Positions 19,086 through 28,902 of a DNA stretch of 64,000 nucleotides are shown one piece after another. Within the stretch, counting starts at the first letter, position 1. The number at the start of each line of letters is the position of its first letter. This DNA comes from Flavobacterium sp. UBA5153. GTDB lineage: Bacteria; Bacteroidota; Bacteroidia; Flavobacteriales; Flavobacteriaceae. Both the position numbers and the translations under genes were made by a program. A model generated the notes under the pieces. The model was not told the origin of the DNA and made no database searches. It saw nothing but the letters and a program-made list of their open reading frames with translations. The stretch lies in contig DHXP01000038.1 in NCBI GenBank assembly GCA_002413745.1, positions 1 through 64,000 on the forward strand, in the 5' to 3' direction.

Positions 19086-21293
19086 ATGAATTTTTTTAAT
19101 ATAAAGTCTTATTTTATTGGGTTGATACTTATTGTTTTTTCTCAATGCACAATTGCACAAAAACACAGCAAAAATCCAGTGGATTATGTAGATAATTTTA
19201 TTGGGGTTAGAGATAAAAACAGCAGTTGTGTACTTGGACCGCAATTGCCCAATGGATCTATAAATCCAAGCCCACAAACTTTACCAGGTAATAATACTTC
19301 TGACATGGATGGTTATGTTATGGGAAATTCCATTCGTGGTTTCGGTCAGTTACATGTAAGTGGCACCGGTTGGGGGAAATATGGTCAAGTATTTATATCG
19401 CCTCAAGTGGGTTTGGCCGTTGGCGAAACCGAACACGATTCGCCAAAAGAGAATGAGGTGGCAAAACCCTATGAGTATAGTGTCGATTTGAGTCGTTATG
19501 GAATCAAAACGGAAGTTACTCCAGCAACACATTCGGCAATTTATAGATTTACTTTTCCAAAATCGAAAAAATCAAATATCCTGTTGGATGTGAGTCATAA
19601 TATTACTGATATTGCTTCTGTTATGAAATCGGCAAACGGGAATTTTTTAGGTGGAAAAGTTACATTTACCAACTCTACTAGCACTGAAATTAAAGGATAT
19701 GGAGAATATACCGGAGGTTTTTCAAATGGGCCATACAAAATTTTCTTTTGTATGAGATTGAGTAAGGCACCTCAATCCAAAGGTACTTTTATTAACGGAA
19801 AAATTAATCAGGGGCAAATAAACGAAGAGGCTCAAAAAGTAGAAGATCGTATTGGAGCGTATGTTCAATATAATACAAAAGAAAATGAAGTTGTTTATTT
19901 GAAAGTTGCCGTTTCGATGAAAAGCGTCGAACAAGCAACTTCTTGGTTGGATGCAGAAATTCCAGCTTGGGATTATAATGCAATTAAAGAAAATGCCATA
20001 AAATCTTGGAATAAGGAATTAGGAAAAATAAAAATTGAAGGAGGTACTGATGCTGAAAAACGAATTTTTTACACTGCATCCTATCATGCTTCTATCATGC
20101 CTCGTAACAAGACCAATGACATGGTTGGTTTTGATAAAGACGTACCGGTTTGGGACGATCATTTGGCTGTGTGGGACACCTGGCGTACACTTTATCCCTT
20201 GAAAGTTTTGACAAATCCTGATATGGTAAGCGGTACAATAAATTCCTTTATAGCTCGATTGAAAAAAAATGGCAAAGTAAAAGATGCTTATGTAGCGGGG
20301 AATGATATGATGGCCGAGCAAGGTGGGAACAATATCGACAACATAATTGCCGATGCTTATATGAAAGGCATAAAAGGGGTAAATTGGGATGAAGCCTATA
20401 AAGTGATGAAATTCAATGCTGATAACGAACGAAATGGAATTGACAAGTCTGACAACGGCATGAAGTACAAAGAGTTGGGTTGGATTCCAGCTGGCAAAAT
20501 GAGTTGTTCGATAACACTGGAATATGCCTACAATGATTTTTGTGCTGCACAAATGGCAAAATCATTAGGGACAAAAGCAGATTATGAAAAGTATCTAAAC
20601 CGCTCTAAACAATGGGTAAATCTTTGGAATCCAGTAGCCGAAAGCGATGGACACAAAGGATTTATAGCACCAAAAAACTTAAAAGGGGATTTTATTTCCA
20701 TCGACATAAAAAAGAACTGGGGCTCTTGGAAAGATTATTTTTACGAAGCCAGTTCGTGGACCTATTCCTATTTCGTTCCTCATCAGTTTGAGAAATTGGT
20801 CGAAATTTCGGGTGGTAAAGAAGTCTTTGCCAAAAAGTTACAATATGCCTTTGAAAACAACTTGGTTGATTACAGCAATGAACCTGCATTTTTAGCGGTT
20901 CACGCTTTTCATTATGCTGATCGCTCCGATCTGGCGAATTTTTACATTCGTAGATTAATGAAAGATCGTTTTACCCTAGAAGGTTATCCCGAAAACGAAG
21001 ATAGTGGCGCCATGAGCAGTTGGTATGTTTTTTCATCTTTGGGATTTTTTCCTAATGCTGGACAAGATATTTATTACTTAACTGGTGGATCATTCCCAAA
21101 AGCAACAATGACCCTTGGCAATGGAAAAGTGTTGACGATTACCTCTCAAAATGCATCCGACAAAAATATTTACATACAATCTTGTAAAATAAATGGCAAG
21201 GTATGGGACAAATTTTGGTTCACTCACGAGGAAATTGCCAATGGTGGAACGATTGAGTTTGTAATGGGAGATAAGGCAATAATCAAAAAATAA
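19086..21293 (+). CDS. GH92 alpha-mannosidase, copy 1
   Basis: TTG at 19080 opens the frame, but ATG at 19086 starts a proper signal peptide (MNFFNIKSYFIGLILIV, ending CTIAQ). The 735-residue protein has GH92 marks: the N-terminal beta-domain with YVDNFIGV and GFGQLHVSGTG, and the (alpha/alpha)6 barrel with VWDTWRTLYPL, EYAYNDFC and NEDSGAMSSWYVFSSLGFFP. GH92 enzymes are calcium-dependent exo-alpha-mannosidases in the periplasm. The stretch usually reading GNDD has ENED here, a conservative change in the catalytic region that may affect specificity. It is followed after 23 bases by a second, divergent GH92. Confidence 0.92.
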   Translation: MNFFNIKSYFIGLILIVFSQCTIAQKHSKNPVDYVDNFIGVRDKNSSCVLGPQLPNGSINPSPQTLPGNNTSDMDGYVMGNSIRGFGQLHVSGTGWGKYGQVFISPQVGLAVGETEHDSPKENEVAKPYEYSVDLSRYGIKTEVTPATHSAIYRFTFPKSKKSNILLDVSHNITDIASVMKSANGNFLGGKVTFTNSTSTEIKGYGEYTGGFSNGPYKIFFCMRLSKAPQSKGTFINGKINQGQINEEAQKVEDRIGAYVQYNTKENEVVYLKVAVSMKSVEQATSWLDAEIPAWDYNAIKENAIKSWNKELGKIKIEGGTDAEKRIFYTASYHASIMPRNKTNDMVGFDKDVPVWDDHLAVWDTWRTLYPLKVLTNPDMVSGTINSFIARLKKNGKVKDAYVAGNDMMAEQGGNNIDNIIADAYMKGIKGVNWDEAYKVMKFNADNERNGIDKSDNGMKYKELGWIPAGKMSCSITLEYAYNDFCAAQMAKSLGTKADYEKYLNRSKQWVNLWNPVAESDGHKGFIAPKNLKGDFISIDIKKNWGSWKDYFYEASSWTYSYFVPHQFEKLVEISGGKEVFAKKLQYAFENNLVDYSNEPAFLAVHAFHYADRSDLANFYIRRLMKDRFTLEGYPENEDSGAMSSWYVFSSLGFFPNAGQDIYYLTGGSFPKATMTLGNGKVLTITSQNASDKNIYIQSCKINGKVWDKFWFTHEEIANGGTIEFVMGDKAIIKK

Positions 21294-21316
21294 AAGACTT
21301 TGTTATATTAAATCTA

Positions 21317-23512
21317 ATGAGAAACATAATAACCATATCGTTTTTATTCTTGGCGATAAGTGCTTTTGCGCAGAAAGCTCTAGAAGAAAAATTAACGCGG
21401 TTCGTGGATCCTTTTCTTGGAACTTTGGGCGAGGGAAATGTTTTTGCAGGTGCCTGCTTACCCCACAGTTTTGTGAAACTAGGTCCGGATACCAAATACA
21501 ATAGTGGAGCTTCGGGATATAAAAAAGATAAGGAAATCAAAGGCTTTTCTCACTTGCATATTTCTGGAATGGGTGGTCCTATGTACGGCAATATCCAGGT
21601 TATGCCAACTACTGGCGCGATAGTGCCCTTAAACCATAGTTCTGACAAAGGAGAAGAAATTGCAGCACCGGGTTATTACAAGGTGCAATTGAAAAAATAT
21701 GGAACAACTGCTGAACTAACTTCTACTGCTCACGCAGGTTTTCATAAATATACTTTTCCCCAAAGTGAATCGTCACATATACTAATTGACGTAGGGGCTA
21801 CGCTTTATGGTGTTGCAAAAAACTGGAATTCAAGCCAGCCAATTGGAGGCGAAATACACGTCGACCCTTCGAAAAATGTAGTGTATGGTTATGGTACTTA
21901 TAGTGGCGGTCGATCAACAAAAAAACCTTGGAGGGTTTATTTCTATGCTGTTTTCGATACAGCATTCGATTGCTTTGGAACCTGGTCTGATAATGTTAAT
22001 CACGATGGTGTAAATAAAATACTTGGTAATGAGATTGGAGCCTACTTAAATTTCAAAACCAAAGAAGGGCAACAAATAAATCTGAAAGTTGGTATTTCGA
22101 TGATAAGCACCCAACAAGCTGAAGAAAATGTTGCAAAGGAAATACCCCATTGGGATTTTAATCAAATTAAAAGTCAAGCCAATATGAAATGGGAGAACGA
22201 GTTGCGAAAAATTGAAGTCAAAGGAATGTCTGACGTAAATAGCCGAATTTTTTATACTTCATTGTATCACGCACTACTCTCTCAAGACGATTGGACAGGT
22301 GAAAATCCTGTATTTGATTATAAAAGACCCTACTATGAAAATTTCCTTTGTGTATGGGATTTATTTAGAACCGTAAGTCCATTGCTAACTCTTATTAGCA
22401 CAAAGGAACATACCGATATGTTGAACACTTTGCTGGATGTATACAAACATGACGGATGGTTGGCAGATGCACACAGTAGTTTACAAAGAGAATTCACTCA
22501 AGTTGGCACAAATACCGATGTTTTATTTGCCGATGCTTTTGTGAAAAAACTAAAAGGAATTGATTATAAATTGGCGTATGAAGCTGTAAAGAAGAATGCA
22601 ACAGACACAAGCTTTACGAATAAGAAAGTAGACCATGCCGGCAGAATTGCCTTGCCATATTATACCCAATACCATTATATACCAATTGATATAAATCAAA
22701 GAATAACTGTTTCCCGCACCCTTGAATACGTTTACAACGACTTTTGCGCTTATCAATTGGCCAAAAAATTTGGAACTAAAAAAGAAGAGGAGTTATTTAA
22801 AGACAGATCTTTTTGGTATAAAAATTTATGGGATAATGATTTGAAATTGATGCGTGGGAAAAATGCAAATGGTACTTGGGTTACACCATTCGATCCATTA
22901 AATAATGAAACCGGACCCAATTATTACGAAGGACATGCCTATACCTGGAGTTTTTCTGCTCCACACGATATAAAAGGACTGATTGATTTGAATGGGGGAA
23001 AAGAACAATTCATCAATAATCTAACCAATGCAGTATCCAACCATTATGAAGCGTATAACGAACCTTGTATGTTGCAGGCTTACCTTTTTGTTTGGGCAGG
23101 CAGACCAGATTTAACACAGAAATTTATTCGAAAAGCAACTTCCGATAATTTTACAGATAAATATGATGGCTTACCAGGGAATGATGATAGTGGCACTACT
23201 TCGGCTTGGTATCTATGGAGCAGAATGGGTATTTTTCCAGTTGCAGGACAGAATTTATACATAATTGGTAGCCCAAGTTGTTCGGAAACAACCATCCATT
23301 TAGAAAGCGGAAAAGACGTTATTATTTCGGTAAAAAATGCGTCGGAAGAAAATATTTATATTCAATCGGCTAAACTCAATGGTAAAAATTACGACAAATC
23401 ATTTTTTACACACGATGACATTGTAAATGGTGCAAAATTTGAATTTGTGATGGGAGCAAAACCTTCAAATTGGGGGTCTAATGCAGTGCCACCATCAATA
23501 AGTGATAAATAA
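21317..23512 (+). CDS. GH92 alpha-mannosidase, copy 2
   Basis: This 731-residue secreted protein (signal peptide ending SAFAQ) carries the GH92 series RFVDPFLGT, GFSHLHISGMGG, VWDLFRTVSPL, EYVYNDFC and GNDDSGTTSAWYLWSRMGIFP, so the catalytic acidic cluster is standard. It is clearly divergent from copy 1, which suggests different linkage preference rather than a recent duplication. It is 23 bases downstream of copy 1 and 45 bases upstream of a GH3 gene, in one probable transcript. Confidence 0.92.
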   Translation: MRNIITISFLFLAISAFAQKALEEKLTRFVDPFLGTLGEGNVFAGACLPHSFVKLGPDTKYNSGASGYKKDKEIKGFSHLHISGMGGPMYGNIQVMPTTGAIVPLNHSSDKGEEIAAPGYYKVQLKKYGTTAELTSTAHAGFHKYTFPQSESSHILIDVGATLYGVAKNWNSSQPIGGEIHVDPSKNVVYGYGTYSGGRSTKKPWRVYFYAVFDTAFDCFGTWSDNVNHDGVNKILGNEIGAYLNFKTKEGQQINLKVGISMISTQQAEENVAKEIPHWDFNQIKSQANMKWENELRKIEVKGMSDVNSRIFYTSLYHALLSQDDWTGENPVFDYKRPYYENFLCVWDLFRTVSPLLTLISTKEHTDMLNTLLDVYKHDGWLADAHSSLQREFTQVGTNTDVLFADAFVKKLKGIDYKLAYEAVKKNATDTSFTNKKVDHAGRIALPYYTQYHYIPIDINQRITVSRTLEYVYNDFCAYQLAKKFGTKKEEELFKDRSFWYKNLWDNDLKLMRGKNANGTWVTPFDPLNNETGPNYYEGHAYTWSFSAPHDIKGLIDLNGGKEQFINNLTNAVSNHYEAYNEPCMLQAYLFVWAGRPDLTQKFIRKATSDNFTDKYDGLPGNDDSGTTSAWYLWSRMGIFPVAGQNLYIIGSPSCSETTIHLESGKDVIISVKNASEENIYIQSAKLNGKNYDKSFFTHDDIVNGAKFEFVMGAKPSNWGSNAVPPSISDK

Positions 23513-23557
23513 TTTGATATTAAAAAAGAATAACTACGGATTTATAATAGATTTAAA

Positions 23558-25813
23558 ATGAAAAAAAATAATCAAGCGAAAGTAAGAATTTCAAAAATTG
23601 TATTGCTGTTCACTTTTTCAATTGGAGTTATTACAGCTCAAAATACGTCTACAATGGAAAAAAAAGCCAATGCCCTAATCCAAAAAATGACTTTAGAGGA
23701 AAAAGTGGGTCAGCTTAATTTAGCGACTTATGTAAATGAAAATAACACGACTAATTCCCTAAGTGATAAAATCAAGCGAGGAGAAGTGGGTAGCATTCTG
23801 AAAAGCAATGGAGCCGAAAACAATTTTCAACTTCAAAAAATTGCTGTAGAGCAATCTCGATTAGGCATTCCATTAATTTTTGAGGAAGACGTTATTCACG
23901 GTTACAAAACCATTTTTCCTTCACCAGTGGGAGAATCTGCCGGTTGGAATTTAGAGACAATTGAAAAATCGGCAAGTATTGCAGCTAAAGAAGCCTCGGC
24001 AAGTGGTATACATCTTACGTATGCACCAATGGTTGATATAACCAATGACCCTCGATGGGGTAGGATTGTTGAAGGTGCTGGCGAAGATCCCTATTACGCC
24101 AGTTTTGTAGCTGCTGCAAGAGTAAGAGGTTTTCAGGGCAAAGATTTGTCTAGTGGACAAAACGTGATGGCTTGTGTGAAGCACTTTGCTGGTTATGGAG
24201 CCGCATTGGCAGGTCGTGATTACAATATTGCTGATTTTTCGGAACGAACACTGAGGGAAATTTATTTACCTCCATTTAAAGCAGCTATCAATGCAGGTGT
24301 TGGGAGTGTAATGTCTGCTTATTCTGCCTATGATGGTATACCAGCCACAGCCAATCAAAAGTTGCTGAAAGAAATTTTGCGTAAAGAGTTAGGTTTTAAT
24401 GGTATGTTGATAACAGACTGGGAAACGGTTCGTAATCTTGTTAAAATTGGTGTTGCTGCTAATGAAAAAGAGGCTGTTTTACTGTCGATTAATGCAGGAG
24501 TAGATGTTGATATGACCAGCGGATTATTTCTAAAACATCTTAAAGAATTGGTACAAGAAGGTAAAGTAAGTATTTCAGTAATAGATAAGGCAGTACAACG
24601 GGTTTTAATAGCCAAGTATAAATTAGGATTATTTGATAATCCGTATAAATTTTTCGATGTAAAAAGAGAAAAGGAAACATTAATGTGTGCCGAGCATCTA
24701 GAATTTGCTCGAAAAGCGGCTCGTGAATGTATGGTGCTTTTAAAAAATGAGAATCAGTTATTACCATTAAATAAAAGTATAAAAAAAATAGCTGTCATTG
24801 GACCTCTTGCAAACCGCAAGAAAGATTTATTATCGTGGTGGGGTGGAACCTATTCTCAAGGGAAACCAGAAGACGTGATTTCGGTTTTAGATGGGTTGAA
24901 GCAGAGTGTTGACTCTTCTGTTGAAATTAACTATGCTGAAGGAGTGAAATTGGACGGTTTTGAACCAAAAGGGCTTGAGCTGATTCCCGAAGCAGTAAAA
25001 TTAGCATCAGAATCGGATGTCGTGATTTTGGTTGTGGGTGAAGAGTTTTGGATGAGTGGTGAAGCTGGAAGTATTTCAAATATTAATCTACCGGGAGCAC
25101 AAGAAGAATTAATCAACGCTATTAGCAAAACAGGTAAGCCAATTGTGAGTGTAATTATAAATGGACGACCGTTTGATATTCAAAATATCACTTCAAAATC
25201 AAGTTCAGTTTTAGAAGCTTGGCAACCGGGAACAATGGGTGGCTTTGCAGTTGCTGATATACTACTTGGAAAATACAATCCATCAGGTAAGCTAACAGTT
25301 TCCTTTCCTAGAAATATGGGGCAAATACCAATTTTCTATAATTACAAAAGAACATCTCACGATGTAAATGAGTCTAACAAAAATGTGCGATGGACCAACA
25401 AATATTTAGACATTCCAATCACACCATTATTTCCCTTTGGATATGGCTTGAGTTATACAGAATTTACCTATTCGAATCTTAAATTATCAAGTCCTATTAT
25501 CAACCCTAATCAATCTGTAAATGTTAGTGTAGAGGTTTCAAATACAGGTAATGTTGCAGGAGAAGAGGTCATTCAATTGTATGTAGGAGACGATGTGTCT
25601 TCCGTTTCGAGACCAGCAAAAGAGCTGAAAGGTTTTGCGAAAATTTCATTGAAACAAGGAGAAAAACAGGTTGTAAATTTCATTTTAACACCAAAGGATT
25701 TTTCGTTTTATAACAAAGATATGAAATGGGTCTTGGAACCCGGCACTTTTTCAATAATGGTTGGAGCCTCTTCAGCAGACATAAAATTTACTGAAAAATT
25801 GAGCATTAAGTAA
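23558..25813 (+). CDS. GH3 beta-glycosidase (BglX type), copy 1
   Basis: This 751-residue secreted enzyme should remove terminal beta-glucose or beta-xylose. After the signal peptide (ending ITAQ) come the GH3 barrel (DPRWGRIVEGAGEDPY, KHFAGYGA), the nucleophile Asp287 in LITDWETV, the second alpha/beta domain (KIAVIGPLANRKKD, GEEFWMSGE) and a C-terminal fibronectin-III-like domain (VEVSNTGNVAGEEVIQLYV). Its last 90 bases recur in degenerate form at 28741-28830, downstream of a second, unrelated-looking GH3 gene. Substrate stereochemistry is inferred from the family. Confidence 0.93.
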   Translation: MKKNNQAKVRISKIVLLFTFSIGVITAQNTSTMEKKANALIQKMTLEEKVGQLNLATYVNENNTTNSLSDKIKRGEVGSILKSNGAENNFQLQKIAVEQSRLGIPLIFEEDVIHGYKTIFPSPVGESAGWNLETIEKSASIAAKEASASGIHLTYAPMVDITNDPRWGRIVEGAGEDPYYASFVAAARVRGFQGKDLSSGQNVMACVKHFAGYGAALAGRDYNIADFSERTLREIYLPPFKAAINAGVGSVMSAYSAYDGIPATANQKLLKEILRKELGFNGMLITDWETVRNLVKIGVAANEKEAVLLSINAGVDVDMTSGLFLKHLKELVQEGKVSISVIDKAVQRVLIAKYKLGLFDNPYKFFDVKREKETLMCAEHLEFARKAARECMVLLKNENQLLPLNKSIKKIAVIGPLANRKKDLLSWWGGTYSQGKPEDVISVLDGLKQSVDSSVEINYAEGVKLDGFEPKGLELIPEAVKLASESDVVILVVGEEFWMSGEAGSISNINLPGAQEELINAISKTGKPIVSVIINGRPFDIQNITSKSSSVLEAWQPGTMGGFAVADILLGKYNPSGKLTVSFPRNMGQIPIFYNYKRTSHDVNESNKNVRWTNKYLDIPITPLFPFGYGLSYTEFTYSNLKLSSPIINPNQSVNVSVEVSNTGNVAGEEVIQLYVGDDVSSVSRPAKELKGFAKISLKQGEKQVVNFILTPKDFSFYNKDMKWVLEPGTFSIMVGASSADIKFTEKLSIK
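25724..25813 (+). repeat. Direct repeat partner of 28741-28830
   Basis: This is the 3' end of GH3 copy 1, repeated 3017 bases downstream. The two copies bracket GH3 copy 2 and the esterase relic. Confidence 0.8.
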
Positions 25814-25974
25814 GAAGAACTAGCAAAGGAGGATTTAATTAACCGTTTAAGGCAGAGTTAATTGGCTGCTTTAGAGCTATTATTAGAGCCACAAAGTAGA
25901 TGAATACAGATATTTAAAACAATGCTATCTTGGGAATACTCATTGCTGAAAATTACATCAATAAAAAATAATTT

Positions 25975-28314
25975 ATGAAATTCACATTCAAATTCTTTCT
26001 AACTATTTACGTCAGTCTTTGTACATTGTCGATTAGTGCGCAAAACGGGAATAACAATTTGCCTCAATTGGGCAAAAATTCAATAAAAGATGTAATTGCA
26101 GCTATGACATTAGACGAAAAAGTCCGAATGGTAGTCGGTCCGAATTATTCAGGTGCAACCAATGCTGCAAGTATTAATACCTCCGAAGGCATTATTGGTT
26201 TCACCGAGCGTCAAGTGCCGGGTGCTGCCGGACTATCGTACGCCATTCCGCGTTTGGGCATTCCTTCGCTGGTAATGGCCGATGGCCCCGCTGGAGTACG
26301 AATATCTCCGATCAGAAAAGGCGATTCAATTAATACCTATTACGCAACCGGCTTTCCGGTGGGCAATTTATTGGCATCAACCTGGAACCCAATTGTGGTA
26401 AAAAAAGTTGGTGAAGCTTTTGGTAATGAAGTGCTTGAGTACGGCATTGATATAATACTTGCGCCGGGTGTGAATATTCAACGCAACCCACTGAACGGTC
26501 GGAATTTTGAATATTACTCCGAAGATCCACTGGTGACAGGAAAAACCGCAACGGCTATCATTCAAGGCATACAATCGAATGGGGTTGGAACTTCGCTCAA
26601 GCACCTAGCCGCCAACAACAGCGAAAACAATCGGATGAGAAGCAACTCCATTGTTAGTGAACGTGCTTTGCGTGAAATTTACCTCAAGACATTTCAAATG
26701 ACTGTTCGAGATGCAAATCCCTGGACAGTAATGACATCGTACAATAAACTGAATGGGACGTTTACTGCCGAAAGGAAGGACTTGATAATCAATATTCTCC
26801 GAAACGAGTGGGAATTCAAGGGTTTTGTGGTGACGGATTGGGGCGCAGGGCAAAATTATGTTGAGCAAATTCTGGCAGGAAACTCGCTCATTATGCCCGG
26901 ACGGCTCGACCAAATCAATAGTATTTTGAACGCTGTAAAAGACAAGAAAATGGATGAGTCGTTATTGGACGAACGAATCGAAAAATTGTTGAATGTTGTA
27001 TTGTTGTCGCCTACTTTCAGAAAATATCAATATTCTGACAAACCTGACTTGGTAGCTCATGCCGCGGTTTCGCGACAAGCAGCCACAGAAGGTATGGTGT
27101 TATTGAAAAACAATAACCAAACTCTACCTTTTGCAAAAACGGCGCATAAAATTGCTGCATTTGGAAATACAAGTTACGATTTAATTGCCGGAGGTACCGG
27201 AAGTGGTGATGTAAATAAAGCGTATATAATTTCTATGGCACAGGGCTTAAAAAAGGCAGATTACACCTTGGATAAAAATTTGGAAAATCTGTATCTCAAT
27301 TATTTAGTTGACTATAAAGCCAAACAACCAAAACCCAAAAATGCAGGAGCCGGAAGACCACAAATACCCGAATTGGAACTATCGAAAGAGCAGATTATAG
27401 AACAAGCAAACAATGCCGATATAGCCATTATTACTATTGGCAAAAATGCAGGCGAAGGGTCGGATAGAAATTTAGAAAATAATTACAACCTAATGCCTGC
27501 CGAAAAAGAATTAATTAAACAAGTTTCGGCTGCTTTTAAAAGTCTGGGCAAAAAGACAGTTGTAGTTCTAAATTTGGGCGGTGTAATAGATATGGCCGGA
27601 TGGAAAGACGATGTGGATGCTATACTTTTGGCTTGGCAACCCGGGCAAGAAGGTGGATATGTCATTGCCGATTTACTTTCAGGCAAGGTAAATCCTTCGG
27701 GCAAACTAGCCATCACTTTCCCCGAAACGTACACCGATGTTCCTTCATCCAAAAGTTTCCCGAAATCGTGGGCTGACCAACCGGATTCTTTGGTTTATCA
27801 CGAGGGTATTTATGTAGGTTACAGATATTATGATACTTATAAAATTAAACCTGCTTACGAATTTGGTTACGGACTGTCGTATACTCAGTTTATCTTTGAC
27901 AATTTGAAGTTGAGTTCCACGAAATTCAACAAACAAATCACTGCAATAATTACGGTAAAAAATTCGGGAAGTGTTGCCGGAAAAGAAGTGGTACAACTTT
28001 ATATCAGTGCTCCGGCAAAAAGCATTGATAAACCCACAAAGGAACTGAAAGCGTTTGCTAAAACAAACTTGCTGCAACCGGGTGAATCGCAAACACTTAA
28101 ATTCAGTATTAATGCTGAAGATTTGGCTTCTTACATTCCGTCCAAAGCAGCCTGGATAGCTGAAGCCGGTGAATATTCGGTTCAAGTGGGTGTTTCCTCA
28201 CGCAACATTATTCAACGCAAAAATTTTAGTTTGGCAAAATCTATAATTACTGAAAAAGTAACCAATCAAGTTCAGCCATTGTACGAAATTAAAGATGAGC
28301 TACGAGGTATATAA
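25975..28314 (+). CDS. GH3 beta-glycosidase, copy 2, probably acquired
   Basis: This 779-residue secreted enzyme (signal peptide ending ISAQ) belongs to another GH3 branch. It has ADGPAGVRISP, RNPLNGRNFEYYSEDP, KHLAANNSENNR and the nucleophile Asp288 in FVVTDWGAG, then the second domain and a fibronectin-III tail. Its codon use is richer in G and C than the genes on both sides; many codons end in C or G around 26200-26700. Together with the decayed esterase behind it and the repeated GH3 3' end flanking the pair, this points to insertion of a foreign segment into the cluster. Confidence 0.9.
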   Translation: MKFTFKFFLTIYVSLCTLSISAQNGNNNLPQLGKNSIKDVIAAMTLDEKVRMVVGPNYSGATNAASINTSEGIIGFTERQVPGAAGLSYAIPRLGIPSLVMADGPAGVRISPIRKGDSINTYYATGFPVGNLLASTWNPIVVKKVGEAFGNEVLEYGIDIILAPGVNIQRNPLNGRNFEYYSEDPLVTGKTATAIIQGIQSNGVGTSLKHLAANNSENNRMRSNSIVSERALREIYLKTFQMTVRDANPWTVMTSYNKLNGTFTAERKDLIINILRNEWEFKGFVVTDWGAGQNYVEQILAGNSLIMPGRLDQINSILNAVKDKKMDESLLDERIEKLLNVVLLSPTFRKYQYSDKPDLVAHAAVSRQAATEGMVLLKNNNQTLPFAKTAHKIAAFGNTSYDLIAGGTGSGDVNKAYIISMAQGLKKADYTLDKNLENLYLNYLVDYKAKQPKPKNAGAGRPQIPELELSKEQIIEQANNADIAIITIGKNAGEGSDRNLENNYNLMPAEKELIKQVSAAFKSLGKKTVVVLNLGGVIDMAGWKDDVDAILLAWQPGQEGGYVIADLLSGKVNPSGKLAITFPETYTDVPSSKSFPKSWADQPDSLVYHEGIYVGYRYYDTYKIKPAYEFGYGLSYTQFIFDNLKLSSTKFNKQITAIITVKNSGSVAGKEVVQLYISAPAKSIDKPTKELKAFAKTNLLQPGESQTLKFSINAEDLASYIPSKAAWIAEAGEYSVQVGVSSRNIIQRKNFSLAKSIITEKVTNQVQPLYEIKDELRGI

Positions 28315-28392
28315 AATCGGATAAATCTGCTGATTGTTTCAAATGCGTTATTAGTATAAATAGCGAGTTCAAATTGCAGTTATCCAGTTTAG

Positions 28393-28740
28393 TACCTTTT
28401 ATATGGTGCTGGCGATGATCAAACAAGCTGGTACAGTTTGGCGAAGTTAACCAGATTGCTGATAAAGCCATTGCCGATGGCAAATCCACAGCCAGAATCA
28501 TCGTGATACCCGATTTCAAAAACAGATAAAATGTGATGTTTCAATGCTATTGATGGAAATTTTAATTATGAAGATTTTTTCTTTCAGGAATTCATTTCTT
28601 AATATTGAAAAAACCTATCGTGTTCGTTCCGAAAAACGTTTCCGGGCTATAGCTGGACTTTTTATTGCTGGTGGCGGAAGCATTATTTACGATTTGCATT
28701 ACCCAGAATTGTTTTCAACTACTTGTCCATTAAGTACCGG
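28393..28740 (+). pseudogene. Decayed CE1-type esterase (esterase D-like)
   Basis: Two pieces in different frames resemble the putative-esterase family (PF00756). The first, about 28393-28530, reads LYGAGDDQTSWY and then, after a frameshift, VNQIADKAIADGKSTARIIV, which match the oxyanion-loop and following helix. The second, about 28574-28740, reads FLNIEKTYRVRSEKRFRAIAGL and then GGGSIIYDLHYPELFS. The nucleophile elbow, normally GLSMGG, reads GLFIAGGG, so the serine is lost. The gene is non-functional. In xylan and related loci such enzymes remove acetyl or feruloyl groups. Confidence 0.75.
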
Positions 28741-28830
28741 AAATAGGTTTTGGAGACAGAAACTTTTTCAATAATTATTTGAGCTTCTTCAGCAGACATA
28801 AAGTTTACTGAAAAATTGAGTATTCAGTAA
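28741..28830 (+). pseudogene. Relic of a GH3 C-terminus, copy of the end of the gene at 23558
   Basis: These 90 bases align without gaps to 25724-25813, the last 30 codons of GH3 copy 1; by hand I count about 76 identities. Translated in the matching frame it gives VLETETFSI, a stop, ASSADIKFTEKLSIQ and a stop at the same place, with two internal stop codons. It is the surviving tail of a former paralogous GH3 gene. Confidence 0.8.
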
Positions 28831-28902
28831 CAAGTATAATTTTAAGGAAAATTAATTCTGCAAGTGATTCTACAATTCAATTTTGCAATAAAAAAAACAA
28901 TA

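Noticed and set aside
20019..20552. A 177-codon open frame on the minus strand
   Set aside because: It lies fully inside the GH92 gene, has no recognisable domain, and fits a chance shadow frame. All other minus-strand frames are likewise inside supported + strand genes or lack features.
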